Below the pieces are notes generated by a model that was not told where the DNA came from, did not search any database, and saw only the letters and a program-made list of their open reading frames with translations. A program made the position numbers and the translations under genes. From G963692885 sp964657395 (GTDB taxonomy: Bacteria > Acidobacteriota > Terriglobia > Terriglobales > Acidobacteriaceae), in the NCBI GenBank assembly GCA_964657395.1, contig CAZZUX010000002.1, positions 1-64,000 of the forward strand: a stretch of DNA of 64,000 nucleotides, given 5' to 3'. Positions 25,161 through 34,026 of this stretch are shown in pieces. Numbering within the stretch: position 1 is the first letter of the stretch; every line of letters begins with the position of its first letter.

Positions 25161-27581
25161 ATGGCGAAAACGCAGGCCACGCGAGTTCCGGCACCGCCAG
25201 ATGAGCCATCCGGCGACTCGGTGGCAGGAGCCGGCTACCGGCCGCCTAGCGTAGGCCTGCTTGCGGCCGGTCTTGGCGCCTTGTTGCTTCTGTTCCTGGC
25301 GCTGAATGCCTTCAATCTTTCTTTCCTTTTTCCGCGCAGTTCCGCCCAGCTCTTCCTGTTTACGGGTCTTTCCGTTCTTGTCTTCCTCGTATTGCTTTTT
25401 CTCCTGGTGCTTCTCTTCCGTAACATTCTGAAGCTGTATGGCGAGCGAACCGTGCTCGGCTCGCGCATCCGCACCCGGATGCTGGTAGGCGCGCTGCTTC
25501 TCTCCTTTGCACCGGCGTTCTTCCTATTTCTGTTCAGCTACCTGTTGATGAACCGCACGATTGATCGCTGGTTCTCGCAACCGGTGTCCCAGCTGCGCGA
25601 TGATTCCACGCGTGTCGCTCTCCAACTCACCCAGTACGCGGTCGCGAATGCCCGGGCCGAAGCGGCCTCGCTTGCTGCCTCCCCTGCGATTCAGCATGAT
25701 CTTGCAAAGAAGGACTACGCCGCGATCCAAGCTGGCATAGCCGAACATCGAATTACGCTGGAAGGCGGTTTTGTCTTCGTCTACCAGGCCAGCGAACTCC
25801 GCGCCAGCTTCCACCAGCCGGCTGTTACACCCGCGACGACGCTCCATACCTGGAGGGTTGAAGGCACGGAAGTGAACTCTGCGCAGGTGCAGGTGACCGA
25901 CGGTCCGCTCTCTGCTGCCGCGCTTGAAGTCTCCCGCAAAACGGACGAGCCCATACTGAGTATCGGCAGCAACGACTTTGTTCTTGCCGCGGCACCTGTC
26001 GCAAACGAGTACACGATTGTCTGCGGCTTCCCGATGCCCTCAGGTTTCAGCCAGACCGTCGCCAGCATTCGCACCGGAGCTCGTGATTATTGGAGTCTGC
26101 GCCGCGGGCGCAATGATATCCGGGGCCTCTACCTGCGGGTCATTTTTCTCATCACTGCACTGGTCTTCTTTACCTCCAGCTGGCTTGCCCTTTTCCTCGC
26201 CAAGCGGATTACGCGACCGGTTGAAGCCATTGCGGAAGCTATGGATGCGATCGCCCGCGGGCAATACAGTCACCGGATCGGCACCGGCACCGTCGAGGAA
26301 CTGGGCGAGTTAGTGCGATCCTTCAACGCCATGGCTGGTGATCTTGAGGCCACCCGCGAGGTAGCCGAAACGTCTACCGCGCAACTTTCGAGTGCAAACC
26401 GCGCACTGCAGGAGCGCCGCCGGGAACTTGAAACCATTCTTCAGACAATTCCTACCGGCGTCATCATCCTGAATGAAGAATTACGGATGCAACAGACCAA
26501 CTGGGCAGCCACCAACCTGCTTGGACTGCAGAGCCTGGCGGAAGACAAATTGCATCCGCCACTTGAAACGCTTTTTCCTGTGGATCAGCGTGACGATCTC
26601 TGGCGCATGGTTCGTCGCTGCCAGCGCACTGGCATCGGTGCGGGTGATTTCGAATTTCACAGCGGCACCAGTCAGTCTTTACACCTGTCTGTAACGGTGG
26701 CGCTGCTGGAAGTTGAACAGCAGCGTCGCGGCTACATCATGGTCCTGGAAGACGTGACCGAAAGTCTGCGCGCGCAACGCCAGGTGGCGTGGAAGGAAGC
26801 GGCGCAGCGCGTTGCGCACGAGATCAAGAACCCACTGACTCCGATCGCTCTTTCTGCCGGACGAATCCAGCGGCACCTTGAGCGGAACGCGCCGGACTCG
26901 CCTGCCGTGATTCGCCGCTGCAGCGACGTCATCCTGAATTCGGTTGAAACCATGCGCGCCCTGGTGGACGAGTTCGCAGCCCTGGCGCAGTTCCCTGTTC
27001 CCCAGATCCGTCCTGTCTCGTTGAACGAGGTGGTTCGATCCGCCATTGATTCGTTTGCCGGACGCCTTCACGGCATCAAGCTGCTGGAAAAGCTTGCGCC
27101 GCAAACAATTATTGTGGCGGCAGATCCGGTGGGCTTGACACGAGCGATGGTAAACCTGATCGACAATGCGGCCGAGGCCATGCAGACCAGCCTGCTGCGC
27201 GAGTTGACGATCACCACCAGCCAGCTGGTGGACGGACTGATGGCTGAGATCACGGTGGCCGATACCGGGTCCGGTCTTACCGAGGAAGATCGCGAACGCC
27301 TCTTCCTTCCCTATTTCTCCACCAAGCAGCGCGGCACCGGTCTGGGCCTGGCCATCACGGCGAAGATTGTTCAGGAACATAACGGGGTGATCCGCGCCGA
27401 GCAGAATCACCCTGTCGGTGCTCGCTTCATCATTGAACTGCCGCTGGCGTCTGCGACCGACATGGAAGCAGGTGCCGCTGCCCTGAATGTTGCAAGTAGC
27501 GGCACCTCCGCACAACACAATGGCGCCTCCCTTGTAGCGCTCTCTGCGGCATTTCCTCCAACCGGCACCGCTTCCTCATGA
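25161..27581 (+). CDS. NtrY-like sensor histidine kinase
   Basis: The 806-residue kinase has three N-terminal membrane helices (about 30-135), an extracytoplasmic region of about 190 residues, a fourth helix (about 325-345), a HAMP domain (FLAKRITRPVEAIAEAMD), a PAS-like domain (LETILQTIPTGVIILNEE) and the kinase core with H553 in RVAHEIKNPLTP. The ATPase motifs are NLIDNAAEAM (N box), DTGSGL (G1) and GTGLGLAI (G2). This architecture is that of NtrY. It overlaps the response-regulator gene by ATGA, so the two form one signalling pair. The stimulus is unknown; nitrogen sensing is the textbook role of relatives. Confidence 0.9.
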   Translation: MAKTQATRVPAPPDEPSGDSVAGAGYRPPSVGLLAAGLGALLLLFLALNAFNLSFLFPRSSAQLFLFTGLSVLVFLVLLFLLVLLFRNILKLYGERTVLGSRIRTRMLVGALLLSFAPAFFLFLFSYLLMNRTIDRWFSQPVSQLRDDSTRVALQLTQYAVANARAEAASLAASPAIQHDLAKKDYAAIQAGIAEHRITLEGGFVFVYQASELRASFHQPAVTPATTLHTWRVEGTEVNSAQVQVTDGPLSAAALEVSRKTDEPILSIGSNDFVLAAAPVANEYTIVCGFPMPSGFSQTVASIRTGARDYWSLRRGRNDIRGLYLRVIFLITALVFFTSSWLALFLAKRITRPVEAIAEAMDAIARGQYSHRIGTGTVEELGELVRSFNAMAGDLEATREVAETSTAQLSSANRALQERRRELETILQTIPTGVIILNEELRMQQTNWAATNLLGLQSLAEDKLHPPLETLFPVDQRDDLWRMVRRCQRTGIGAGDFEFHSGTSQSLHLSVTVALLEVEQQRRGYIMVLEDVTESLRAQRQVAWKEAAQRVAHEIKNPLTPIALSAGRIQRHLERNAPDSPAVIRRCSDVILNSVETMRALVDEFAALAQFPVPQIRPVSLNEVVRSAIDSFAGRLHGIKLLEKLAPQTIIVAADPVGLTRAMVNLIDNAAEAMQTSLLRELTITTSQLVDGLMAEITVADTGSGLTEEDRERLFLPYFSTKQRGTGLGLAITAKIVQEHNGVIRAEQNHPVGARFIIELPLASATDMEAGAAALNVASSGTSAQHNGASLVALSAAFPPTGTASS

Positions 27582-28939
27582 ATCACATCCTTATCGTCGA
27601 TGATGAAACGGAAATCCGCGACTCGCTCGCCGAGATCCTGACCGAGGAAGGCTTTACGATCACCACCGCCGGCACCGCTGCGGAAACCATGCTGCTGCTC
27701 CGCGATGCCTCCTATGACCTGATGCTGCTCGACATCTGGCTGCCTGACGGTGACGGGCTTGATGTTCTGAAGGAGATGCAGACCCTGCAGCTGGAGAACC
27801 GTCCCGAGGTCATCATCATTTCCGGGCACGGCACCATTGAGACAGCTGTCCGCGCAACCAAGCTTGGCGCCTACGATTTTCTTGAGAAGCCGCTCTCCAT
27901 TGATCGCACCCTGATCCTGTTGCACAACGCGATGGAAGCTCGCCGGCTCCGCGCGCAAAATGATGAATTCAGGCGCCAGCTTTCGCCCGAAACGTCGGTA
28001 ACCGGGGAGAGCGTGCCGGTGAAGGCTCTCCGTCAACAGATACGACTGATGGCTCCGACCAACGGGCGCGTGCTGATTTTCGGAGAGTCCGGCTCAGGCA
28101 AAGAGTTGATCGCGAGGGCAATCCACGCCTACAGCCTGCGCAAAGAAAACATCTTTGTTCATCTCAACTGCGCGGCCATTCCCGAAGATCACATTGAGAC
28201 CGAGTTGTTTGGATACCGTCACGGTGCCATGAATGGAGGCCCCCACGAAAAGCGCGGCACCTTTGAGCGTGCCAATGGCGGCACCCTGTTTCTGGATGAG
28301 GTCGGGGACATGAGTCTGAAGACCCAGGCCAAGGTGCTGCTTGCCATCGACGAACAGCGGTTCACACCTGTGGGTGCTACTCATCCAGTCAGCGTAGACG
28401 TGCGCATTATCGCTTCTACCAACAAGGACCTGGAAGAGGAGATTGCGCGCGGCAACTTCCGCGAAGATCTCTTTTATCGTCTCAATGTCATACCGTTTTA
28501 TACGCCGCCGCTGCGAGATCGCAAGGAGGATATTTCCTTACTGGCGCGCGAGTTCCTGAAAGAGCTTGGTCGCGAATACGGTCGTCCGCGCATTGAGATT
28601 CATGACGAAGCAGTGAACCTGTTGAAGCAGTATCACTGGCCAGGCAATGTGCGCGAGTTACGCAACATTATCGAACGCGTGATGCTGCTGAACCCGCAGG
28701 CTACGCGCATCGAACGGCGGCACCTCCCGATGCTAGTACATCGCGATGCGGGCAGGGTGACAGAATCGTACGGCACCCTGCAGCAGGCACGCGACGCCTA
28801 TGAGCGCGATTACATCCTCAAGAAAGTGGATGAGTGTCACGGCAACATGAGCCGGGCTGCTGAATCGCTGGGGCTGGAACGGAGCCATCTTTATCGCAAG
28901 ATGAAGGCGCTGGGGATTTCGGTGAGGGATTCGTCCTGA
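27578..28939 (+). CDS. NtrX-like response regulator with AAA+ domain but no GAFTGA loop
   Basis: The 453-residue regulator has a receiver domain (D8/D9, phospho-acceptor D52, K104), a central AAA+ domain with Walker A GESGSGKE at 169-176 and Walker B TLFLDE at 236-241, arginine-finger region RGNFREDLFYRLNV, and a C-terminal Fis-type helix-turn-helix (GNMSRAAESLGLERSHLYRKM). The GAFTGA loop that sigma-54 activators use to touch the polymerase is replaced by GAMNGG (216-221). It may therefore not activate sigma-54 promoters in the normal way; NtrX relatives in alphaproteobacteria also lack that loop. It converges with era 13 bases away. Confidence 0.88.
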   Translation: MNHILIVDDETEIRDSLAEILTEEGFTITTAGTAAETMLLLRDASYDLMLLDIWLPDGDGLDVLKEMQTLQLENRPEVIIISGHGTIETAVRATKLGAYDFLEKPLSIDRTLILLHNAMEARRLRAQNDEFRRQLSPETSVTGESVPVKALRQQIRLMAPTNGRVLIFGESGSGKELIARAIHAYSLRKENIFVHLNCAAIPEDHIETELFGYRHGAMNGGPHEKRGTFERANGGTLFLDEVGDMSLKTQAKVLLAIDEQRFTPVGATHPVSVDVRIIASTNKDLEEEIARGNFREDLFYRLNVIPFYTPPLRDRKEDISLLAREFLKELGREYGRPRIEIHDEAVNLLKQYHWPGNVRELRNIIERVMLLNPQATRIERRHLPMLVHRDAGRVTESYGTLQQARDAYERDYILKKVDECHGNMSRAAESLGLERSHLYRKMKALGISVRDSS

Positions 28940-28952
28940 GAAATGCCAAGCG

Positions 28953-30071
28953 TTACTTGTGTAGCTTGCTTATCTTGGAGTGCGTATCCTTGTCTTGTGC
29001 CCGCGCAGTCTCTTCGGCCATGCCTTCGAGCTGGCGTCGCCAGTCGAGGGTGCTGATAAAGCCACTGGAGTCGCGCCAGTTTTCCTGCACGATGATGTAG
29101 AGTTCCAGGAACACCCGCGTGCCGAGAAGCGACTCAATTTCCTTCCGGGCTGAGGCGCCGATACTCTTCAGCTTGGTGCCTCCTTTGCCAATCAGGATAG
29201 CCTTCTGGCCGTCGCGCTCGCAGTAAATTGCAGCGGAGATCCTGGTGACCGGCAGCTTCCCATCTTTGCGGGGATGTGCCTGCGGTGCCGGTTCTTCGTA
29301 CCGCTCGATAACGACTGCGGAGGCATACGGCACCTCTTCGCCGGTCTCCATCAGGATGCGCTCGCGGATCAGCTCGGCTACCAGGAAACGCTCCGGCTGA
29401 TCGGTGAACTGATCCTTTGGGAAGTAGCGCTCTCCTTTTGGCAGCAGCTTGACGATGGCTTCCAGCAGCCTGTCGAGGCCGTCTTTTTTGCGAGCCGAGA
29501 GAGGCACCACTGCGGCGAAGGTATGCAATGCCGAGAGCTGTTTGATCAAGGGCAGGAGCTTCTCCCGCTCGATGAGATCGATCTTGTTAATGACGAGGAT
29601 GACCGGACAATCCAGATGCCGGATGAGCTCAAGAACGATCTCATCTTCGCTGGTGCCGCGAGAAAAGCTGCGCGACTTTCGATCGCCCACCTCGACATTG
29701 GTGGTGGGCTCCGCGTCAGCTTCGGGAAGCCGAAGTTCGCGGGTCGCATCGATCATGAGCACGACGGCGTCGCGCTGTTCGAGGGCTTCGTGAACTTCGT
29801 GCATCATCTGCTTATCGAGTGCTGAGGAAGGCTTGTGCACACCGGGGGTGTCGACGAAAACGACCTGTCCCGCAGGATGGCGCCCTCTGACTGCTTCTAT
29901 CTCGACGACGCCCTGGATGCGGGTCCGCGTGGTTTGCGGCTTGCTGGTGACTATGGCGACTTTCTCGCCCGTCAAGGCATTCAGCAATGTGGACTTGCCG
30001 GCATTTGGGCGGCCAACGATCGACACAAATCCCGACACAAATTCAGATGGTGATTTTGACCGCACATGCAC
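28953..30071 (-). CDS. era: GTPase Era (16S rRNA maturation)
   Basis: The 372-residue GTPase has G1 GRPNAGKS (20-27), the switch region KPQTTRTRI, G3 DTPG (74-77), G4 NKID (162-165) and a C-terminal KH domain (GKGGTKLKSIGASARKEIE). It binds the 3' end of 16S rRNA during small-subunit assembly. A charged insertion of about 30 residues (114-143) between G3 and G4 makes it longer than E. coli Era (301). The start is GTG at 30071. It ends the phoH-ybeY-corC-era group, which is a common bacterial cluster around ribosome maturation. Confidence 0.93.
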   Translation of the reverse strand: MHVRSKSPSEFVSGFVSIVGRPNAGKSTLLNALTGEKVAIVTSKPQTTRTRIQGVVEIEAVRGRHPAGQVVFVDTPGVHKPSSALDKQMMHEVHEALEQRDAVVLMIDATRELRLPEADAEPTTNVEVGDRKSRSFSRGTSEDEIVLELIRHLDCPVILVINKIDLIEREKLLPLIKQLSALHTFAAVVPLSARKKDGLDRLLEAIVKLLPKGERYFPKDQFTDQPERFLVAELIRERILMETGEEVPYASAVVIERYEEPAPQAHPRKDGKLPVTRISAAIYCERDGQKAILIGKGGTKLKSIGASARKEIESLLGTRVFLELYIIVQENWRDSSGFISTLDWRRQLEGMAEETARAQDKDTHSKISKLHK

Positions 30072-30145
30072 ACTCCCGGCCCCTTCCAGTACAGGTGCCT
30101 CTCTTCTGTTGTAACAGGTGAAGTAACAGGGTTGCCTGGAACACT

Positions 30146-31459
30146 CTATGCGTCGCGGGTCGCGTCGGCAGCAGAGATGCGCAGACGATCAATGCGGCGG
30201 TCGGTCGAGGCAAGCACCTCAAAGCGGACCTTGTGCACCACGACGACTTCACCGGCGAGAGGAATGCGTCCCGCGACTTCGCTCACCAACCCGGCGACTG
30301 TTGACGCTTCGTAATCTTCGTCGTCCAGCTGCGTTTCATTGTGCAGCAGGTCGTCCAGTTCCTCGATTTCAAGCGTACCGGGTACGACCCAAACGCCTTT
30401 CGATTCCTGTAGCGGGCCTTCGGCTGAATGTTCGACATCGTGTTCATCGGTGATGGCTCCGACGATCTCTTCGAGCAGGTCTTCGATGGTGACGAGGCCG
30501 GCGACGCCGCCGTATTCATCGATAGCGATGGCCATGTGCTGCTTGTCCCGCTGCATTTCGCGCAGCAATTCATTGGCGTGCTTGGTCTCCGGGATGAAGA
30601 GTGCCGGCCGCTGAATTGTTTCGACCGTTCGTCCACCTGCATCGATATCGGCGATCTGCAACAGGTCATGCGCAAAGGCAATGCCGGTGATGTGGTCCAG
30701 TGAGCCTTCAAATACTGGTACACGGGAGTAGGGGCGTTCCTTGAGGGCCGCGAGAAACTGCTCGAGGTTCATAGCGGCGGGGACGGCGAAAATCGAAGGC
30801 CTGGGCGTCATGACTTCGCGCACGATCTTCTCTCCGAACTCGACTGCCGATCGGATCAATTCACGATCGCTCTCTTCAAAGATGCCTTCTTCTTCGCCGG
30901 CTTCGATGAGTGCGTCCACTGCTTCGGAGGTGGAGTTCTCTTCTTCTTCCGCGGTCGCCGGTTCGGCAAGAGATGCTATAGACAACAGAAAGCCGAGGAA
31001 GAGGGTCACTGGCAGAACACAGTAGAAGAGGAGCTTGAGCGGCAGTCGGAGGCTCGCGGCCCATTGGCCGCGGGTGCGGGTGAAGAGGATGAAGGGCAGG
31101 AGGCGGCTAAAGATTGTGGCCACCAGAACGATGGCGAGAACGGCCTGCGCGAGTTGCTGGAAGCCGGGTCGCGGCCAGACGAAGCCGGCATGCTCGGCGC
31201 GCGCACCTTCAAACAGCATTGCGCCGAATACTAAGGCCAGGCAGCCGAAGCTGAGTTCCGCAAGGACGGCAGCGGAGAGGGCAAGCCGGTCGTGGGTGAG
31301 ACCCAGCCGGGGTTCGATCTGCTGTTCCCAGTAATCGATGTTGTCCTGGAACTCGCGCGAGAGGAATTTGCCCATTTCCGAGTAGAGGCGATCGACATAC
31401 GAGGCCAGGGTGTGAATCGGGAGCAGGATGAGAATGAGCAGGATGTCGATCCAGGTCAT
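30146..31459 (-). CDS. CorC/HlyC-family protein with CBS domains
   Basis: The 437-residue protein has an N-terminal region with three or four hydrophobic segments (about 55-165), a linker rich in Glu, then the CorC pattern: SAVEFGEKIVREVMTPR, paired CBS domains ending IAIDEYGGVAGLVTIEDLLEEIVG, and the C-terminal CorC_HlyC domain (LEIEELDDLL ... TVAGLV). The membrane part is diverged from the usual CNNM/DUF21 sequence. Relatives are linked to magnesium or cobalt efflux; the role here is inferred only from the fold. Its start overlaps the ybeY stop by four bases. Confidence 0.82.
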   Translation of the reverse strand: MTWIDILLILILLPIHTLASYVDRLYSEMGKFLSREFQDNIDYWEQQIEPRLGLTHDRLALSAAVLAELSFGCLALVFGAMLFEGARAEHAGFVWPRPGFQQLAQAVLAIVLVATIFSRLLPFILFTRTRGQWAASLRLPLKLLFYCVLPVTLFLGFLLSIASLAEPATAEEEENSTSEAVDALIEAGEEEGIFEESDRELIRSAVEFGEKIVREVMTPRPSIFAVPAAMNLEQFLAALKERPYSRVPVFEGSLDHITGIAFAHDLLQIADIDAGGRTVETIQRPALFIPETKHANELLREMQRDKQHMAIAIDEYGGVAGLVTIEDLLEEIVGAITDEHDVEHSAEGPLQESKGVWVVPGTLEIEELDDLLHNETQLDDEDYEASTVAGLVSEVAGRIPLAGEVVVVHKVRFEVLASTDRRIDRLRISAADATRDA

Positions 31460-32010
31460 GATTGTGCGACCTTTCTCCGCGGCTGCTTCACTGCCTGCTT
31501 CTTCCGGATAGAGCTTGCAAGCCTGACGCGAAGGGAGGCGGGGACACGCGCAGTTGCCGGATCATTTCGTTCGATGAGTCCAACTGGCAGGCGAAGCCTG
31601 CGGCGGAGCTCGATCTCGCGGGTAGCCATTTCGCCTTTGTCGTTTTCATGGTCCATGCCTGCCAGGTGCAACATGCCATGGAGAATGAGAATCTTCAATT
31701 CGACGGTCAGGGTGTGTTCCAACAACAGCGCCTGGCGAGCGGCCATGGCGAGAGAGATCGCCAGGTCGCCGGCGACCAAAGTCTGGCCTGCAGCGTCGGG
31801 GCCGGCCGGAAAGGACAGAACATCGGTTGGCTTATTTTTGCCGCGGTAGCGCCGGTTCAATCTGCGCATGTTCTGGTCACTGGTGATGAGGACACTCAGG
31901 TCGCCGCGCAGAGGGATGGCATTGGCAGCAGCGGTAATAAAGCGCTCAAGGGTTCGGGCTGCGGGCAAGGCAGGCAGATGGTCATCTTCGTCAAAGTCCA
32001 TGACGATCAT
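31456..32010 (-). CDS. ybeY: YbeY, rRNA maturation endoribonuclease
   Basis: The 184-residue protein carries the YbeY zinc site HGMLHLAGMDH with H111, H115 and H121, and the RGKNKPTDVLSFP motif. YbeY trims rRNA and takes part in ribosome quality control. I place the start at the ATG at 32010. The frame stays open to 32136, but that extension would contain the hairpin at 32098-32126 and does not resemble YbeY. The gene lies between phoH and the CorC-like gene, the usual order. Confidence 0.88.
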   Translation of the reverse strand: MIVMDFDEDDHLPALPAARTLERFITAAANAIPLRGDLSVLITSDQNMRRLNRRYRGKNKPTDVLSFPAGPDAAGQTLVAGDLAISLAMAARQALLLEHTLTVELKILILHGMLHLAGMDHENDKGEMATREIELRRRLRLPVGLIERNDPATARVPASLRVRLASSIRKKQAVKQPRRKVAQS

Positions 32011-32097
32011 CGGCGCCAAAATGCCCGGGGTGCCTGGGTGGTGCGAAATGGTGTTGCGGCGTGCAAGGCCATCTCCTTGGAGCTTACGGCGAAACGA

Positions 32098-32126
32098 ACA
32101 GGGAGGGCTGATTGGGCCCTCCCTGT
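32098..32126 (-). terminator. Strong hairpin between phoH and ybeY
   Basis: A perfect 11-bp stem (ACAGGGAGGGC with GCCCTCCCTGT, 7-base loop) lies 34 bases after the phoH stop. On the minus strand it is followed by TCGTTT, a weak U-run, so it may attenuate read-through from phoH into ybeY. Confidence 0.5.
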
Positions 32127-32159
32127 CTACTATCATACGTGGTCACTGGTTCTGAGTGG

Positions 32160-33170
32160 CTATTGCGGCTTGGAGGTGGACTGGGTCCGCTCGCCATTAG
32201 GCAGGTTTAATGGCAAATCGGGCTGTGCCTTGTGGAAGCTGTCATAGGCGCGGATGACCCGCTGGACGAGGCAGTGCCGGACGACATCCCCATCTTCGAA
32301 GTGGCAGAAGGAAATGCCATCCACGCCTTTGAGGATCTGCACGGCTTCAACCAATCCAGACTTCTTCGGGTTGGGCAGGTCGATCTGCGTCACGTCTCCA
32401 GTGATGACGGCTTTGGAGTTGTTGCCGAGGCGCGTCAGGAACATCTTCATCTGCTCGCTGGTGGTGTTTTGCGCTTCATCCATGATGATGAAAGCGTCAT
32501 TGAGAGTACGTCCGCGCATGAAGGCGAGCGGAGCGACTTCAATGACATTGCGTTCGAGCATTTTGTCGACGCGGTCCTGTTCCAGCAGGTCATAGAGCGC
32601 GTCGTAGAGCGGACGGAGATAGGGATCCACCTTTTCCTGCAGGGTGCCGGGCAGGAAGCCGAGGCGTTCCCCTGCTTCGACGGCTGGACGCACCAGGATG
32701 ATGCGACTGACCTTTTTGGCGAGCAGTGCGCTGGCTGCCATGGCGACGGCGAGATAGGTTTTGCCGGTGCCGGCGGGGCCCACGCCGAAGGTCATGTCGC
32801 TGCGCTCGATCATTTCGACATAGCGCCGCTGGTTGAGCGAGCGCGGCTGCACCATGCGCTTGATGCCGGCGGAGCGCTGCTTGCCGGATTCAACCAGGCT
32901 GCGGAGGTTGACGTTCGGGTCGGCAGTGACCAGCTTGAGCATCGCGTTCAGCTCGCCATTCTGCAGCGAGACGCCTGACTTTCGCAGTTGTTCGTAGTCG
33001 CTGAAGATCTTCTCGACCTGGGCTACGCTTTCCGGTTTGCCTTCAACATGAAGGGCGTCGGAGCGGAGATCGATGCGGACGAGCAGTTTGTCTTCCAGCA
33101 GTCGCAGGTTTTCATCGCGGGTCCCGAACAGGGGCTCAAGGTTGGGCGTAATTTCGAGCGCTTTCTTCAT
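32160..33170 (-). CDS. PhoH-family ATPase
   Basis: The 336-residue protein begins at the ATG at 33170 (MKKALEITPN), with AGGAGG 15 bases upstream; TTG one codon before could also serve. It has an N-terminal KH-like part (LLVRIDLRSDALHVEG) and the PhoH ATPase domain with Walker A GPAGTGKT, the VRPAVEAGERLGFLPG stretch and Walker B FIIMDEAQN. The family is linked to RNA metabolism and typically sits next to ybeY, as here. The exact reaction is unresolved. Confidence 0.9.
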   Translation of the reverse strand: MKKALEITPNLEPLFGTRDENLRLLEDKLLVRIDLRSDALHVEGKPESVAQVEKIFSDYEQLRKSGVSLQNGELNAMLKLVTADPNVNLRSLVESGKQRSAGIKRMVQPRSLNQRRYVEMIERSDMTFGVGPAGTGKTYLAVAMAASALLAKKVSRIILVRPAVEAGERLGFLPGTLQEKVDPYLRPLYDALYDLLEQDRVDKMLERNVIEVAPLAFMRGRTLNDAFIIMDEAQNTTSEQMKMFLTRLGNNSKAVITGDVTQIDLPNPKKSGLVEAVQILKGVDGISFCHFEDGDVVRHCLVQRVIRAYDSFHKAQPDLPLNLPNGERTQSTSKPQ

Positions 33171-33469
33171 CAAGCGGACAGGTAACCTCCTGCCGTTTCC
33201 ATAGGAATCGGCACGCAAGAATGTGGGTAGCGGGGTTGAGGGAACGGGGAGTGACGGGAGACCGGGGCGAGGAGTACCACGCTGATTAGATGCCTGGATC
33301 GGACAGCCGTTTCAGCTTTCCGCCATCCGCAAACGCGTTGTGCAAGCCCTCGGATGGGCAAAGATTAGCGCGATGGCAGACCGGCGTCAACGACGATTTG
33401 ATGAATTCCTTTACCCCTGTGCAAACCAGGGCGGTGCCGCTCCATGAGCGGCGAGTTTACACTTAAAAT
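33171..33469. other. Divergent region between phoH and the Cys-rich exported protein gene
   Basis: No gene is seen. A 6-bp inverted repeat, GCCGCT with AGCGGC, lies at 33436-33452, just upstream of the GTG at 33470; it could be an operator for the metal-related genes that follow, but this is only a guess. Confidence 0.3.
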
Positions 33470-33925
33470 GTGCACCGGCACCTCCAACGCGGTTTGCTCC
33501 TGTTGCTTACGATCCTGTTGGTAGCAGGAGTTCAGGCGCAGACGCTTTGCGGACTCTCCTGCATGCAGAACTCCGGAGTGGTGGCAGCAGGAAACCAAGA
33601 TATGGGCGCGATGCCCGCGCACTGCGGCATGAATCGGCCTGTTCACGACAGGTCGGTTGAGCGCAACCGGGAATGCTGCGGCGATGGCACCTGTATAGAA
33701 GGGGTGCCTCAAGCTGCTTTGGATCTGCTGGCGACCGGGTTAACAGGTGCCTCTCTCTTAAGTAGTGGCTCATCCCGGCATCCTTCGATTGAGGAGTTGA
33801 CCCTGGGAGGCGCCGGTGGCCTGTTGTTGCTTACTGCTGATCGTGCAGGCGCGCAGTTTTCGCCTCCTCGCGGCGGCCTTCCTGGGAACGCCTCGGGCAG
33901 GATGCCGCTCCCTCTTCGTATCTAG
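33470..33925 (+). CDS. Small exported Cys-rich protein, possibly copper-related
   Basis: The 151-residue frame starts with GTG at 33470 and has a clear signal peptide (LLLLLTILLVAGVQAQ). The mature part holds C27, C31, C52 (in AHCGM), C69/C70 and C75 with nearby Met and His. The C-terminus RAGAQFSPPRGG resembles the end of DUF2946-type proteins often found with copper genes. I infer metal binding in the periplasm from composition and from the Met-rich protein encoded next. The start and family assignment are uncertain. Confidence 0.5.
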   Translation: MHRHLQRGLLLLLTILLVAGVQAQTLCGLSCMQNSGVVAAGNQDMGAMPAHCGMNRPVHDRSVERNRECCGDGTCIEGVPQAALDLLATGLTGASLLSSGSSRHPSIEELTLGGAGGLLLLTADRAGAQFSPPRGGLPGNASGRMPLPLRI

Positions 33926-34026
33926 TTTTCGGAACCCCTGTTCCGTCGCAGCAGCCGTGTTGCCTGGCGCCTGCTGTCTCGTCCCAGTAATAGATCCGCC
34001 CTCTGTGGCGACAGGTTCTACTTCCG

